Shown here: positions 44,338-52,922 of the stretch, piece after piece | Numbering within the stretch: position 1 is the first letter of the stretch | Layout: each line of letters starts with the position of its first letter | Source: Halobacillus_B sp963739045 | GTDB lineage: Bacteria; Bacillota; Bacilli; Bacillales; Halobacillaceae | Assembly: GCA_963739045.1 (NCBI GenBank) | Contig: CAVTYY010000001.1 | Location: 930,001 to 994,000 of the forward strand | Reading direction: 5' to 3' | DNA: 64,000 nucleotides | Made by a program: the position numbers and the translations under genes | The notes under the pieces: model-generated | The model's input: only the letters and a program-made list of their open reading frames with translations | What the model was told of the DNA's origin: nothing | Database searches by the model: none

Positions 44338-44376
44338 ATGGTCTTTACCTCAGTGGCAGGTAAGACCATTTTTTTA
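44338..44376 (+). terminator. Second terminator in the terC leader
   Basis: ATGGTCTTTACCT pairs with AGGTAAGACCAT (one bulge), followed by T7, immediately after the first terminator and still upstream of the ribosome site. Confidence 0.75.
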
Positions 44377-44398
44377 TACAAAAAAGGAGAGAGATTGC

Positions 44399-45160
44399 AT
44401 GGAGGCACAATTATTGATCGAATACGGGTGGGTGCTGTTGGTGCTCGTTGGATTAGAAGGAATTCTGGCCGCTGACAACGCCTTAGTACTGGCAATTATG
44501 GTAAAGCATTTACCAGATAATAAGCGGAAGAAAGCCTTGTTTTACGGACTTTTTGGTGCTTTTATTCTCCGGTTTGGATCATTATTCATCATATCTTTCC
44601 TGGTGGACGTCTGGCAGGTACAGGCCCTGGGTGCTGCCTATCTCTTGTTTATCTCCATCAAGCATTTAGTGGATAAATGGAGGAAAAATCGAGAAGGACA
44701 GGTGGAAGAAGAGGAAGAGGATAAGAATGCAGCAAGTGGTTTCTGGGCGACCGTTTTTAAAGTGGAAATTGCCGATTTAGCTTTTGCTGTAGATTCAATT
44801 CTTGCTGCTGTTGCCTTAGCCGTTTCTCTTCCAGAAACGAATCTCCCGAGTATCGGAAGTCTGGATGCTGCCCAGTTCATTGTAGTGCTGGCTGGAGGCA
44901 TGATTGGGATTATTATCATGAGATTTGCAGCAAATGTATTTGTCGATCTGCTGCATTCCCGACCCGGGTTAGAAATTGCAGCTTTTGTCATTGTAGGTTG
45001 GGTAGGGGTGAAGCTGACTGTTTCTACACTCGCCCATCCCAATATACATGTGATTGACGAGCACTTTGCCCATTCCGTGTTATGGAAGGTCATATTTTAT
45101 GGTGTGCTCGTGATGATCGGCGCTCTGGGCTGGTTCTTATCCAAAAAAGAAAAAGAATGA
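44399..45160 (+). CDS. TerC family membrane protein (YkoY/MeeY-like)
   Basis: 253-aa integral membrane protein with seven helices. GLEGILAADNALVLAIMVKHLP and the second half EIADLAFAVDSILAAVALA carry the paired acidic residues that bind metal in TerC proteins. In B. subtilis, YkoY-type members help export Mn2+ to load secreted enzymes. Start: ATG 44399 after AAAAGGAGAG; the longer in-frame reading from 44294 is riboswitch RNA. Control by the Mn2+ riboswitch upstream agrees with this role. Confidence 0.92.
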   Translation: MEAQLLIEYGWVLLVLVGLEGILAADNALVLAIMVKHLPDNKRKKALFYGLFGAFILRFGSLFIISFLVDVWQVQALGAAYLLFISIKHLVDKWRKNREGQVEEEEEDKNAASGFWATVFKVEIADLAFAVDSILAAVALAVSLPETNLPSIGSLDAAQFIVVLAGGMIGIIIMRFAANVFVDLLHSRPGLEIAAFVIVGWVGVKLTVSTLAHPNIHVIDEHFAHSVLWKVIFYGVLVMIGALGWFLSKKEKE

Positions 45161-45268
45161 ATTTGGGACGCTGTTTGGGGTTTGGAAGGCGAAGGAAGCT
45201 GAAAGTTTGTGATTGGGCTCAAACAGAGTAAAATATGGATAAGATTATCAATAAGAGGGGGCGTAGGT

Positions 45269-45460
45269 ATGGGGAAAGCGTCAACCAGTCCATCGGAGCA
45301 ATTTCACTACATTAAGAATAGAATTCAAATGCTGAACCAAGTGGTTTCAACTATGGATCCTGAGCAAGTAGACATGGATGATTTTACTCGAGTCCTTGAT
45401 ATGATTCAGCAGCTGCAAATGAAAATGGAGCGATTTAAAAAGGACTGGGAAAGTAATTAA
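45269..45460 (+). CDS. Small SE1561 family protein
   Basis: 63-aa helical protein, MGKASTSPSEQFHYIKNRIQ..., with MDPEQVDMDDFTRVLDMIQQLQ. It resembles the SE1561 family of short uncharacterised Firmicute proteins. Start: ATG 45269 preceded by AGAGGGGGCG; an upstream in-frame ATG at 45209 has no ribosome site. Function unknown; it follows the terC-like gene with about 110 bases between. Confidence 0.75.
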   Translation: MGKASTSPSEQFHYIKNRIQMLNQVVSTMDPEQVDMDDFTRVLDMIQQLQMKMERFKKDWESN

Positions 45461-45602
45461 ATGAGACCTGACCCGAACTATTTTCATGAGTGAGGAGCTG
45501 CCAGCACGAACTGGGAAATAAGCTCCTGCAAACAAATTAGTTATCATTCAGCTGAATACGAATTACAATTGAGCAAGATGATCGGAAAGTGAGGGATACT
45601 CA

Positions 45603-46052
45603 ATGGCTTTACATCATTTTCATTTAAAAGCCGATTGGTCCGGCGGCCGAAATGAAGTGGGCTGGATCGAAGCAGATAAATTAAAAACGAAAATATCCAT
45701 TCCTAAAGAAATGGATGGACCAGATGTGGGAACAAATCCTGATGAAATGTTATTAGGAGCTGCTGCTACTTGTTATATTATTAGTCTGGCAGCAATGATC
45801 GAGCGGTCGAATTTACCCCTGAAAGAAATGAACATGGATTCTGAAGGGATTGTAGACGTAACTGATGGCGTATTTACGTACCAAAAAATTATTCATAAAC
45901 CGCGAGTTGTCTTAGGAAAGAGTGCAGCAGAAAACGATTTGAAGAAGCTTAATCAGTTAGTGAAAAAAGCGGAAAAAAGCTGTATGATCTCCAAAGCCAT
46001 ACAAGGCAACGTAGAAATAGAATTGCAGGCAGATACTCAAATTGAATCCTAG
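45603..46052 (+). CDS. OsmC family peroxiredoxin
   Basis: 149-aa OsmC/Ohr-fold protein with the two redox cysteines Cys57 (AAATCYIIS) and Cys127 (EKSCMISKAI). It reduces organic or other peroxides in the cytoplasm; the SACOL1771-like subgroup is common in Bacillaceae. ATG 45603; ribosome site GTGAGGG is weak. Ends at a strong bidirectional terminator shared with the convergent alpha-glucosidase. Confidence 0.9.
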   Translation: MALHHFHLKADWSGGRNEVGWIEADKLKTKISIPKEMDGPDVGTNPDEMLLGAAATCYIISLAAMIERSNLPLKEMNMDSEGIVDVTDGVFTYQKIIHKPRVVLGKSAAENDLKKLNQLVKKAEKSCMISKAIQGNVEIELQADTQIES

Positions 46053-46054
46053 TG

Positions 46055-46088
46055 AAAAGGCCGCTGATCAGCAGATCAGCGGCCTTTT
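46055..46088. terminator. Bidirectional terminator between osmC and the alpha-glucosidase gene
   Basis: AAAAGGCCGCTGATC pairs with GATCAGCGGCCTTTT, a 15-bp perfect stem with A and T runs on either side. Confidence 0.92.
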
Positions 46089-46117
46089 CTTTATTCTTAA
46101 TAGGAATCGAATAAGAG

Positions 46118-47773
46118 TTAAAAAACATATACACGTGCTTCGTACGGACGAAGGGTTACACTTTGGATATTTTTGTGTTCTTCTGTCTCTCTATTCGATA
46201 GAGCGAGTGCTTGATTATTTAAGCTCTTGTTGCCTTTAAATACAGCTTCCTGCGCAGTTAAGTTGGTCATTACCAGGGCTTGCTTCTCTCCCAGCGTCCG
46301 AGTGTAGGCATAAATCTGCGGATCTTCTTCCATGAGGAGGTCATAGCTTCCGTACGTAAACAGATCATACTGCTTTTTCAAACGTATCATAGCTTTATAG
46401 TAGTTTAAGATGGAAGAGGGGTTATTAAGCTGATCCTCTACATTAATCTGTTTATAGTTACTATTGATCTTGAGCCACGGCTTGCCTGTAGTAAATCCAG
46501 CTTTCTCTTTGCTGTTCCATTGCATAGGGGTCCGGCTGTTATCGCGGGAAGTTTTCCAAAGAACTTCCATAATTTCCTTATGCGGCCACCCTTCCGCTTT
46601 TTTATTTTCGTAAAGGTTTTTAGCGGCAACATCGTCATAATCTTCTATAGAAGGGAAGGAGAAGTTGGTCATTCCAATTTCCTGTCCCTGATAAATGAAC
46701 GGTGTACCCTGCATAAGGAAATACATAGTACCGATAGCTGTGGCACTTTCACGCCAGTATTTCCCGTCATCGCCCCAAGTCGAAACGACGCGTGGTTTAT
46801 CATGATTTTCAACAAAAAGAGCGTTCCATCCGTCTCCTTCGAGTCCTTTCTGCCAACGTGTCAGAGCCTGCTTAAGTGCAGGGATATCAAGCTGCTGATC
46901 TCCGTCTTGGTCCCAAAGGTCTAAATGTTCAAATTGAAATACCATGTCCATCTTTCCTTCTTTTCCTACCCACTTGTAAGCATCATCAGCGCTGACTCCG
47001 TTGGCTTCTCCTACAGTCATGGCATCATAATTATCATAGGTGCGCTCTTTAAATTCTTGCAGGAATTGATGAATCCCTTCCTGATTCATATGCATATCAA
47101 AAGAGGATACATAGTCTGTGCGGTCAGGGTTGGGCAAGTCTGGCAGGCCGGGCCGTTTTTTAATGTGGCTGATGGCGTCAATTCTGAAGCCGTCAATCCC
47201 TTTATCCAGCCACCAATTGACGGTGTCATAGAGAGCTTCACGCACTTCTTTGTTCTCCCAGTTTAAATCAGGCTGCTTTGTAGAAAAAACATGGAGATAA
47301 TATTGATCTGTTTTCGAGTCATATTCCCAGGCAGACCCGCCAAAGATACTCTCCCAGTTGTTCGGTTCTTTATTATCTTTACCGTCACGCCAAATATACC
47401 AATCGCGTTTTGGGTTATCCTTAGAGGAGCGGGATTCAATAAACCACGGGTGCTCATCACTCGTATGATTTAAGACGAGATCAATAATCAGCTTCATTCC
47501 GCGTTTATGTACTTCCTGAAGAAGCCGGTCGAAGTCATCCATGGTACCAAACTCTTCTAAAATATCCCGGTAGTCGGAAATATCATATCCGTTGTCATCT
47601 TTCGGGGATTTATACATGGGACAGATCCAGATGAAGTCTATTCCTAAATCCTGCAGGTAATCCAGACGCTCGATCATCCCTTGTATATCCCCGATGCCAT
47701 CACCATTGGAATCCTGAAAACTTTGCGGGTATACCTGATAGCCGATTGATTCTTTCCACCAAACTCTTTCCAT
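46118..47773 (-). CDS. Alpha-glucosidase, GH13 (oligo-1,6-glucosidase type)
   Basis: 551-aa cytoplasmic GH13 enzyme with no signal peptide. Catalytic residues are Asp199 (DGFRIDAISHIKK), Glu256 (VGEANG) and Asp325 (ENHDKPR). The residue after the nucleophile is Ala200, whereas classical oligo-1,6-glucosidases have Val and some alpha-1,4 enzymes Thr there, so linkage preference is uncertain. It hydrolyses isomaltose- or maltose-like sugars from the non-reducing end. ATG 47773 after AAAAGAGG. Two LacI-type operator sequences lie upstream; the regulator is not in the window. Confidence 0.88.
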   Translation of the reverse strand: MERVWWKESIGYQVYPQSFQDSNGDGIGDIQGMIERLDYLQDLGIDFIWICPMYKSPKDDNGYDISDYRDILEEFGTMDDFDRLLQEVHKRGMKLIIDLVLNHTSDEHPWFIESRSSKDNPKRDWYIWRDGKDNKEPNNWESIFGGSAWEYDSKTDQYYLHVFSTKQPDLNWENKEVREALYDTVNWWLDKGIDGFRIDAISHIKKRPGLPDLPNPDRTDYVSSFDMHMNQEGIHQFLQEFKERTYDNYDAMTVGEANGVSADDAYKWVGKEGKMDMVFQFEHLDLWDQDGDQQLDIPALKQALTRWQKGLEGDGWNALFVENHDKPRVVSTWGDDGKYWRESATAIGTMYFLMQGTPFIYQGQEIGMTNFSFPSIEDYDDVAAKNLYENKKAEGWPHKEIMEVLWKTSRDNSRTPMQWNSKEKAGFTTGKPWLKINSNYKQINVEDQLNNPSSILNYYKAMIRLKKQYDLFTYGSYDLLMEEDPQIYAYTRTLGEKQALVMTNLTAQEAVFKGNKSLNNQALALSNRETEEHKNIQSVTLRPYEARVYVF

Positions 47774-47974
47774 AAAAAAACCTCTTTTCCATAATAAATT
47801 TCTGCCGTCCAGTAATCGGATGTGCCGATCCGTTTGATACGATCCACTAAGATGTCGTTAATAACAGCGGTTGCCTTCATTGTACATGAAAGTACCTTTT
47901 TATGATGAATTCTAAATGAGGAGGGATCCTGGCATGTCCACGCTGAGGAGCATGCAAAAATCCGATCAATTAAC

Positions 47975-48055
47975 GCAACCGATTGCATTAATTGTTAAGA
48001 ATTATCTTATTACCAGTAAGATTAAATATATTATTATATTGAAGCAAACGATTTC
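47975..48055 (-). promoter_or_regulatory. Paired LacI-type operators upstream of the alpha-glucosidase gene
   Basis: GCAATCGGTTGC (minus strand, 47986-47975) fits the LacI/GalR consensus GCAANCGNTTGC exactly. A second site, GAAATCGTTTGC (48055-48044), differs by one base. They are 69 bp apart and flank a weak promoter TTGCTT-17-TAATCT on the minus strand. A sugar-responsive LacI-family repressor, or CcpA for the second site, is the likely ligand. The segment 48072-48231 holds nothing I recognise. Confidence 0.5.
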
Positions 48056-48231
48056 ATTAATAGATTTATAGTAGCGGATATCGGAAGTATTTACAATCTC
48101 TTTTAGAGACTGATAAGGAAAACGAGGATTTGGCAACATTCTTACGTTGGAGAGTCAGGGAGGGGGAACAGGAGAGAAATGAGGCGGGTGCAGAGGCAGG
48201 CTCCACCTCAATCCAATTAACAACGGTGCTC

Positions 48232-48381
48232 TCATGATTGCTCGTCCAGCTTGTTTAACAAGTTGTCTAACTTCTGGGAAATCCTTATCACTTCTTCATA
48301 ATCATTAGCATGGTTATAAACTTCGTACATTTTTTTTCTGATGTCTTCAATTTTCTGTTCTAATAGAATTTTATCAATCAT
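48232..48381 (-). CDS. Spo0E-like sporulation regulatory peptide
   Basis: 49-aa helical hairpin protein, MIDKILLEQKIEDIRKKMYE... with the family signature SQKLDNLLNK. Spo0E-like aspartyl phosphatases remove phosphate from Spo0A-P and delay sporulation. Start: ATG 48381, seven bases after GGAGG. Alone on the minus strand. The presence of such a gene supports an endospore-forming host. Confidence 0.88.
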   Translation of the reverse strand: MIDKILLEQKIEDIRKKMYEVYNHANDYEEVIRISQKLDNLLNKLDEQS

Positions 48382-48702
48382 TTGGGATCCTCCATTAAAT
48401 AACTTATTCTTTATTTTCCCGATTTAATGACTTCACTAACAGGATTTTGTCGAATAATAAACAATTTGTGCATCAGTGAAATGATCTTCCTTCCCCCTTA
48501 CCAAAAATGTGCGGAACCACTATTTAAAGTAGTCAAATAGGAGGAACGTCTGCTTTCTAACCTGATAAGCCCAAATTAAGTTCGTCTTCCATTTGGCCTT
48601 TATAAATATGAACAGAAATTTTCCAGCTTTTGTTGGTATACTTCACTCCCTGTTCTTAGTATAATGGGAACAAACGTTCTTGTAAATAGGAGAGTGGTCA
48701 CT

Positions 48703-48930
48703 ATGAAGGGCTTATTATGTCGATCTCTTGAACAAAAACAAAAGCTTATCTTAATTTATATGGATTCTTCTGGACGTTTGTCCCAGAGAACCGTTCGAGT
48801 CATTGGGGTTAGAGAAGAAGACGTTCTTGCTTTCTGTTACATGAAAAGACAGGTGAGGACGTTTAAGCAGAAGAATATTTTAGCTGCGTATCCTTGCCAG
48901 GCGATTCTTCGGGAGGGGAAGTCTATATAA
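48703..48930 (+). CDS. 75-aa protein resembling a stand-alone WYL domain
   Basis: Sequence MKGLLCRSLEQKQKLILIYM, then SQRTVRVIGV, FCYMKRQVRTFKQKNILAA. The order of beta strands, the turn before FCYMKRQ and the RTF motif resemble the SH3-like WYL fold, normally a ligand-binding part of transcription factors, but no DNA-binding domain is attached. Start: ATG 48703 after AGGAGAG; GTG and ATG further up have weaker ribosome sites. Function unknown. Confidence 0.7.
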   Translation: MKGLLCRSLEQKQKLILIYMDSSGRLSQRTVRVIGVREEDVLAFCYMKRQVRTFKQKNILAAYPCQAILREGKSI

Positions 48931-48990
48931 GGTGTTGAGCTATGTTATGGTTAACAGCTGGTTTTGCCGGCTGACAGGTAAGCGGATGGA

Positions 48991-49019
48991 TTGCGAGTTC
49001 TGTTCATTTCCTATATATT
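48991..49019 (+). promoter_or_regulatory. Putative promoter of the rib operon
   Basis: TTGCGA (48991-48996), 17-base spacer, TATATT (49014-49019), about 20 bases before the FMN aptamer. Confidence 0.5.
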
Positions 49020-49044
49020 TATAGTAATACAACTGAATACAGAG

Positions 49045-49189
49045 TCCTTCGGGGTCGGGTGAAAATCCCAGCCGGCGGTAATGAACGATTTTGTTCTGAG
49101 CCCGCGACGGGGAAACAGTGTAATTCACGTTTCCTCCTGATTTGGTGCATATTCCAAAGCCGACAGTTACAGTCTGGATGGGAGAAGGA
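49045..49189 (+). promoter_or_regulatory. FMN riboswitch (RFN element)
   Basis: The closing stem is TCCTTC/GAAGGA. Conserved RFN blocks appear in order: GGGTCGGGTGAAAATCCCAG, CCGGCGGTAATG, AGCCCGCGA, GATTTGGTGCATATTCCAAA, GCCGACAGTTACAGTCTGGA and TGGGAGAAGGA. FMN binding would favour the terminator that follows and so lower riboflavin synthesis. Confidence 0.95.
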
Positions 49190-49269
49190 GCGAGAACATA
49201 ATTGGTACAGATGATGTTTTTTTACATGTACCCTTTATTTAGTGTACTTAAATTTTTAAGTCATTCAGG

Positions 49270-49304
49270 ACCCTGGGGAAGTATGTCTTCTTCAGGGTTT
49301 TTTT
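49270..49304 (+). terminator. Expression-platform terminator before ribD
   Basis: ACCCTGGGGAAG (49270-49281) pairs with CTTCTTCAGGGT (49287-49298) with two G-U pairs, followed by T7. Located between the FMN aptamer and the ribD start. Confidence 0.85.
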
Positions 49305-49363
49305 GTTCGCTTTTTTTAAAGACCGAACTGTCCAGTATTTTTCTGATATTAAGGGGTGAGCGC

Positions 49364-50461
49364 GTGAATCGAGATGAGCATTATATGGCATTAGCTATTC
49401 AGATGGCAAAAGAAACGAAAGGCCAAACGAGTCCTAACCCATCCGTGGCTGCCCTGGTCATTCATGATAACCAGGTAGCTGGTATGGGGGTGCACGTGAA
49501 AGCGGGAGAGCCTCACGCGGAAATCCATGCTCTCCGGATGGCTGGACAAAAGGCAGAGGGAGCAGAAATTTACGTCACGCTGGAACCTTGCAGCCATTTT
49601 GGTAAAACTCCCCCGTGTGCCCAGGCGATCATTGACGCGGGTATTTCACGAGTGATTATTGCATCTCATGACCCTAATCCTAAAGTGGCCGGCCGCGGGG
49701 TGGAGATGATGAGGCAAGCAGGAATTGAAGTGAAAGAACAGGTTTTAAAGGAACAAGCCGATCGCTTAAATCACGTGTTTTTTCATTTTATCCAAACCTC
49801 AGAGCCTTATGTTCGGTTAAAGTCTGCGATGAGTCTTGATGGAAAGATTGCCACTTCATCAGGGGAAAGTCAGTGGATCACCGGAGAGGAAGCACGAATG
49901 GATGGTCATCAATACCGGCATCAATCCGATGCGATTCTAGTGGGTGTAAATACGGTTTTAATGGATAATCCTAAGTTAACGGCAAGGATCGATGGCGGCG
50001 GTAAGAATCCGGTCCGCATTGTACTCGATACACATCTCCGAACTCCGCCTTCTTCGCAAATCATTCAAAGCGATGACGCCCCGACTTGGATATTTACCGG
50101 GAATCAATTGACGGAGGAACAGCTTCAACCGTTTCGGGGGTTTTCTCATGTGAAGATTATTCCGCAAATGGGTCCTAAAGTATTCGTGGAACAAGTGCTG
50201 CAATATTTAGGTGAACAACAACTAACTTCTCTCTTGATTGAAGGCGGAGGAACGGTTGCTGACGCGTTTGTACGGGCGAATAAAGTAAATGAAACGATTA
50301 CCTATCTTGCGCCGAAACTTATTGGCGGCAAGCACGCCTTAACTCCTGTGGCAGGAGAAGGAATAAAGCAGTTGAAAAATGTAGAATCTTTTGAGATTGA
50401 AACCTTCGAGCAGATTGGTAAGGATATGAAAATTGTTTCGGTGAAGAAGGAGGGATCCTGA
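49364..50461 (+). CDS. ribD: Bifunctional riboflavin biosynthesis deaminase/reductase RibD
   Basis: 365-aa two-domain enzyme. The N-terminal zinc deaminase has HAEIHAL and PCSHFGKTPPC; the C-terminal NADPH reductase (about 150-365) has SLDGKIATSSGESQWITG. Together they convert the pyrimidine made by GTP cyclohydrolase II into the ribitylamino substrate. Start: GTG 49364 after AAGGGGTGA; the long in-frame upstream extension to 49202 runs through the riboswitch terminator and is rejected. First gene of ribD-ribE-ribBA-ribH. Confidence 0.95.
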   Translation: MNRDEHYMALAIQMAKETKGQTSPNPSVAALVIHDNQVAGMGVHVKAGEPHAEIHALRMAGQKAEGAEIYVTLEPCSHFGKTPPCAQAIIDAGISRVIIASHDPNPKVAGRGVEMMRQAGIEVKEQVLKEQADRLNHVFFHFIQTSEPYVRLKSAMSLDGKIATSSGESQWITGEEARMDGHQYRHQSDAILVGVNTVLMDNPKLTARIDGGGKNPVRIVLDTHLRTPPSSQIIQSDDAPTWIFTGNQLTEEQLQPFRGFSHVKIIPQMGPKVFVEQVLQYLGEQQLTSLLIEGGGTVADAFVRANKVNETITYLAPKLIGGKHALTPVAGEGIKQLKNVESFEIETFEQIGKDMKIVSVKKEGS

Positions 50462-51112
50462 TTGTTTACAGGAATTGTAGAAGAAATTGGAACCGTAAAA
50501 GCCATTACAAGCAAAACGGAATCGCTGGAATTGAATATTCAAGCTAAAGAAATTCTTACCGATGTGGAGCTTGGGGCAAGCATCTCCATTAATGGGGTTT
50601 GTTTAACCGTAACCAGCTTTACGGAGCGGGCCGTACAATTTGATGTGATGCCCGAAACCTTCCGCGCTACGAACCTGCATCAATTAAAGCAGGGAAGTAA
50701 AGTGAACCTGGAACGGGCAATGGCCGCAAATGGACGATTTGGCGGACATTTAGTTTCCGGCCATGTCGACGGCACAGGCACAATTGTCTCTAAGAAGCCT
50801 GAATCAAATGCGGTTTATTATGAAATTGAAATGGCCACGGACCTTAGCGGCTACTTTGTGCATAAAGGTTCGATTACGGTCGATGGCACGAGCTTAACCG
50901 TATTCGGTGCAGTGGATAACAAGGTGACTATATCCTTGATCCCGCATACGATGGAGCATACGATATTAGGCGAAAAAGCTCCCGGTGATCAAGTGAATAT
51001 AGAAATCGATATGCTGAGTAAATATGTGGCCCATTTTTTAAAAAACGATAAGCAGGAAGAACAAGGTTCTAACATCACTAAAGAGTTTCTGAAAGGAAAC
51101 GGATACGCATAA
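50462..51112 (+). CDS. ribE: Riboflavin synthase alpha subunit
   Basis: 216-aa protein of two homologous lumazine-binding barrels, each starting with a repeated pattern (MFTGIVEEIGT and NLERAMAANGRFGGHLVSGH regions). It dismutates two 6,7-dimethyl-8-ribityllumazines to riboflavin. TTG start placed directly after the ribD TGA, with AAGGAGGG upstream, so strongly coupled. Confidence 0.93.
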   Translation: MFTGIVEEIGTVKAITSKTESLELNIQAKEILTDVELGASISINGVCLTVTSFTERAVQFDVMPETFRATNLHQLKQGSKVNLERAMAANGRFGGHLVSGHVDGTGTIVSKKPESNAVYYEIEMATDLSGYFVHKGSITVDGTSLTVFGAVDNKVTISLIPHTMEHTILGEKAPGDQVNIEIDMLSKYVAHFLKNDKQEEQGSNITKEFLKGNGYA

Positions 51113-51129
51113 AAAGAGGATGTGAAACG

Positions 51130-52323
51130 ATGTTTGATTCTATAGAAAAAGCCATTGAACAATTAAAAATGGGGAAGGTTGTCATCGTGTGTGATGATGA
51201 AGATCGTGAGAATGAAGGCGATTTAGTAGGCCTTGCTGAGCATGCGACCCCTGAGATGATTAATTTTATGATTACGTACGGCAAAGGTCTGGTTTGTGCT
51301 CCCATTACGGATAAGCTGGCCAGCGACCTCGAACTGATGCCCATGGTGGACAATAGCACAGACCCTAACAAGACAGCCTTTACAGTGAGTGTCGATCATA
51401 AGGATACGACCACTGGTATTTCAGCAGATGAGCGTGCGTTAACGATTCGGAAAATGCTGGACACCGAAACTACAGCAAGCGACTTCCAGCGCCCTGGTCA
51501 TATCTTCCCGCTGGTAGCTAAAGAGGGCGGCGTACTGCGAAGAGCCGGCCATACAGAAGCATCGGTTGATTTGGCCGTTTTGGCAGGATCAAAGCCCGCA
51601 GGAGTTATCTGTGAAATTATTAAAGATGACGGCACAATGGCCAGAGTACCTGATCTACGGAAGATGGCGGATGAGTTTGACATTCCAATGATTACGATTG
51701 CGGATCTCATTCAATACCGCCACAAAAATGAAAATCATGTAAAGCGGGAAGTAGAAGTCAGCCTGCCCACGGAGTATGGAGATTTCCGTGCGGTCGCTTA
51801 TAGCAATGATATTGATTATAAGGATCATATTGCCTTAATTAAAGGTGAGATTAAACCTGGTGAACCTACCCTGGTACGGGTTCATTCCGAATGTTTAACC
51901 GGGGATGTGTTCGGGTCGTACCGCTGTGACTGCGGTCCTCAGCTTCATAATGCCCTTAAGCAGATTGCTGATCATGGCAGCGGCGTGCTCTTATATATGC
52001 GGCAGGAAGGCAGAGGGATTGGTCTGCTAAACAAATTGTTCGCTTATAAACTTCAAGAAGAAGGACTCGACACAGTCGAAGCCAATGAAAAACTAGGATT
52101 CGGTCCTGATTTAAGAGATTATGGGGTGGGAGCGCAAATTCTGCGGGACCTCGGAATCTCCAAGTTAAAATTGCTCACGAATAATCCGAAGAAAATCTCC
52201 GGCTTGGGCGGTTACGATCTGGAAGTGGTCGAAAGAGTTCCCATTCAAATGGAGTCACGCAAAGAGAATGAAAATTACTTAAGAACAAAGCAATCGAAAA
52301 TGGGACATTTATTTCATTATTAA
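51130..52323 (+). CDS. ribBA: Bifunctional DHBP synthase/GTP cyclohydrolase II
   Basis: 397-aa fusion. The N-terminal RibB half (about 1-200) has DDEDRENEGDLV and the C-terminal RibA half has the zinc motif HSECLTGDVFGSYRCDCG and REGRGIGLLNK. It supplies both building blocks of the lumazine ring. ATG 51130, 17 bases after ribE, with AAAGAGGA as ribosome site. Confidence 0.96.
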   Translation: MFDSIEKAIEQLKMGKVVIVCDDEDRENEGDLVGLAEHATPEMINFMITYGKGLVCAPITDKLASDLELMPMVDNSTDPNKTAFTVSVDHKDTTTGISADERALTIRKMLDTETTASDFQRPGHIFPLVAKEGGVLRRAGHTEASVDLAVLAGSKPAGVICEIIKDDGTMARVPDLRKMADEFDIPMITIADLIQYRHKNENHVKREVEVSLPTEYGDFRAVAYSNDIDYKDHIALIKGEIKPGEPTLVRVHSECLTGDVFGSYRCDCGPQLHNALKQIADHGSGVLLYMRQEGRGIGLLNKLFAYKLQEEGLDTVEANEKLGFGPDLRDYGVGAQILRDLGISKLKLLTNNPKKISGLGGYDLEVVERVPIQMESRKENENYLRTKQSKMGHLFHY

Positions 52324-52335
52324 GGAGTGGTAAAA

Positions 52336-52803
52336 ATGGTTAGAACATTAGAAGGAGATTTAGTAGGAAGCGGTTTAAAGATCGGGATTGTTGTAGCACG
52401 CTTTAATGACTTTATTACGAGCAAGCTGTATGAAGGAGCTGCCGATGGCTTGAAGCGTCATGGTGTAGATCTTGACCAAGTGGAAGCGGCCTGGGTGCCG
52501 GGAGCGTTTGAAGTCCCGATGGTCGCTGGTAAAATGGCGAATTCCGGTAAATATGATGCTGTAATTACCCTTGGAGCAGTAATTCGTGGCTCTACTCCCC
52601 ATTTTGATTACGTATGCGGTGAAGCAGCTAAAGGTGTGTCTCAAGCATCTGTGCAAAGCGGCGTCCCCGTGATCTTTGGAGTGATTACCACTGATACAAT
52701 TGAGCAGGCGATTGAACGGGCAGGAACGAAAGCCGGAAATAAGGGCTGGGAAGCCGCAACAGCAGCCATTGAAATGGCCAATTTAAATCGATTACTTGAT
52801 TAA
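52336..52803 (+). CDS. ribH: 6,7-dimethyl-8-ribityllumazine synthase
   Basis: 155-aa icosahedral-shell enzyme. VVARFNDFITSKLYEGA, GAFEVP and GAVIRGSTPHFDYVC (with catalytic His) are standard. Start: ATG 52336, eight bases after AAGGAG; a GTG at 52327 overlaps that site. Last gene of the rib operon, followed by a terminator. Confidence 0.95.
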   Translation: MVRTLEGDLVGSGLKIGIVVARFNDFITSKLYEGAADGLKRHGVDLDQVEAAWVPGAFEVPMVAGKMANSGKYDAVITLGAVIRGSTPHFDYVCGEAAKGVSQASVQSGVPVIFGVITTDTIEQAIERAGTKAGNKGWEAATAAIEMANLNRLLD

Positions 52804-52810
52804 TGGACGA

Positions 52811-52848
52811 GCCGCTTCAGGGAACTAACTCCCTGAAGCGGCTTTTTT
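52811..52848. terminator. Terminator of the rib operon
   Basis: GCCGCTTCAGGGA pairs with TCCCTGAAGCGGC, followed by T6. Confidence 0.92.
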
Positions 52849-52922
52849 AGGTTTTTGAATCAAATTTAAGGGAAATCGCTAATAGGCAGAAGAACTTATT
52901 TGAAGGAAAGGGGGCGGAGGGG

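Noticed and set aside
44294..44398. N-terminal extension of the TerC-like protein
   Set aside because: Would translate the riboswitch terminators; the ATG at 44399 has a proper ribosome site.
47934..48071. Plus-strand 45-codon frame after GAGGAGGG
   Set aside because: It overlaps the operator and promoter region of the divergent alpha-glucosidase gene, has a low-complexity Ile-rich end and no terminator; the ribosome-like site may be chance.
48940..49128. Minus-strand frame of 62 codons opposite the FMN riboswitch
   Set aside because: Antisense to highly conserved structured RNA; no ribosome site.
49202..49363. N-terminal extension of RibD
   Set aside because: Runs through the expression-platform terminator; GTG 49364 is well supported.
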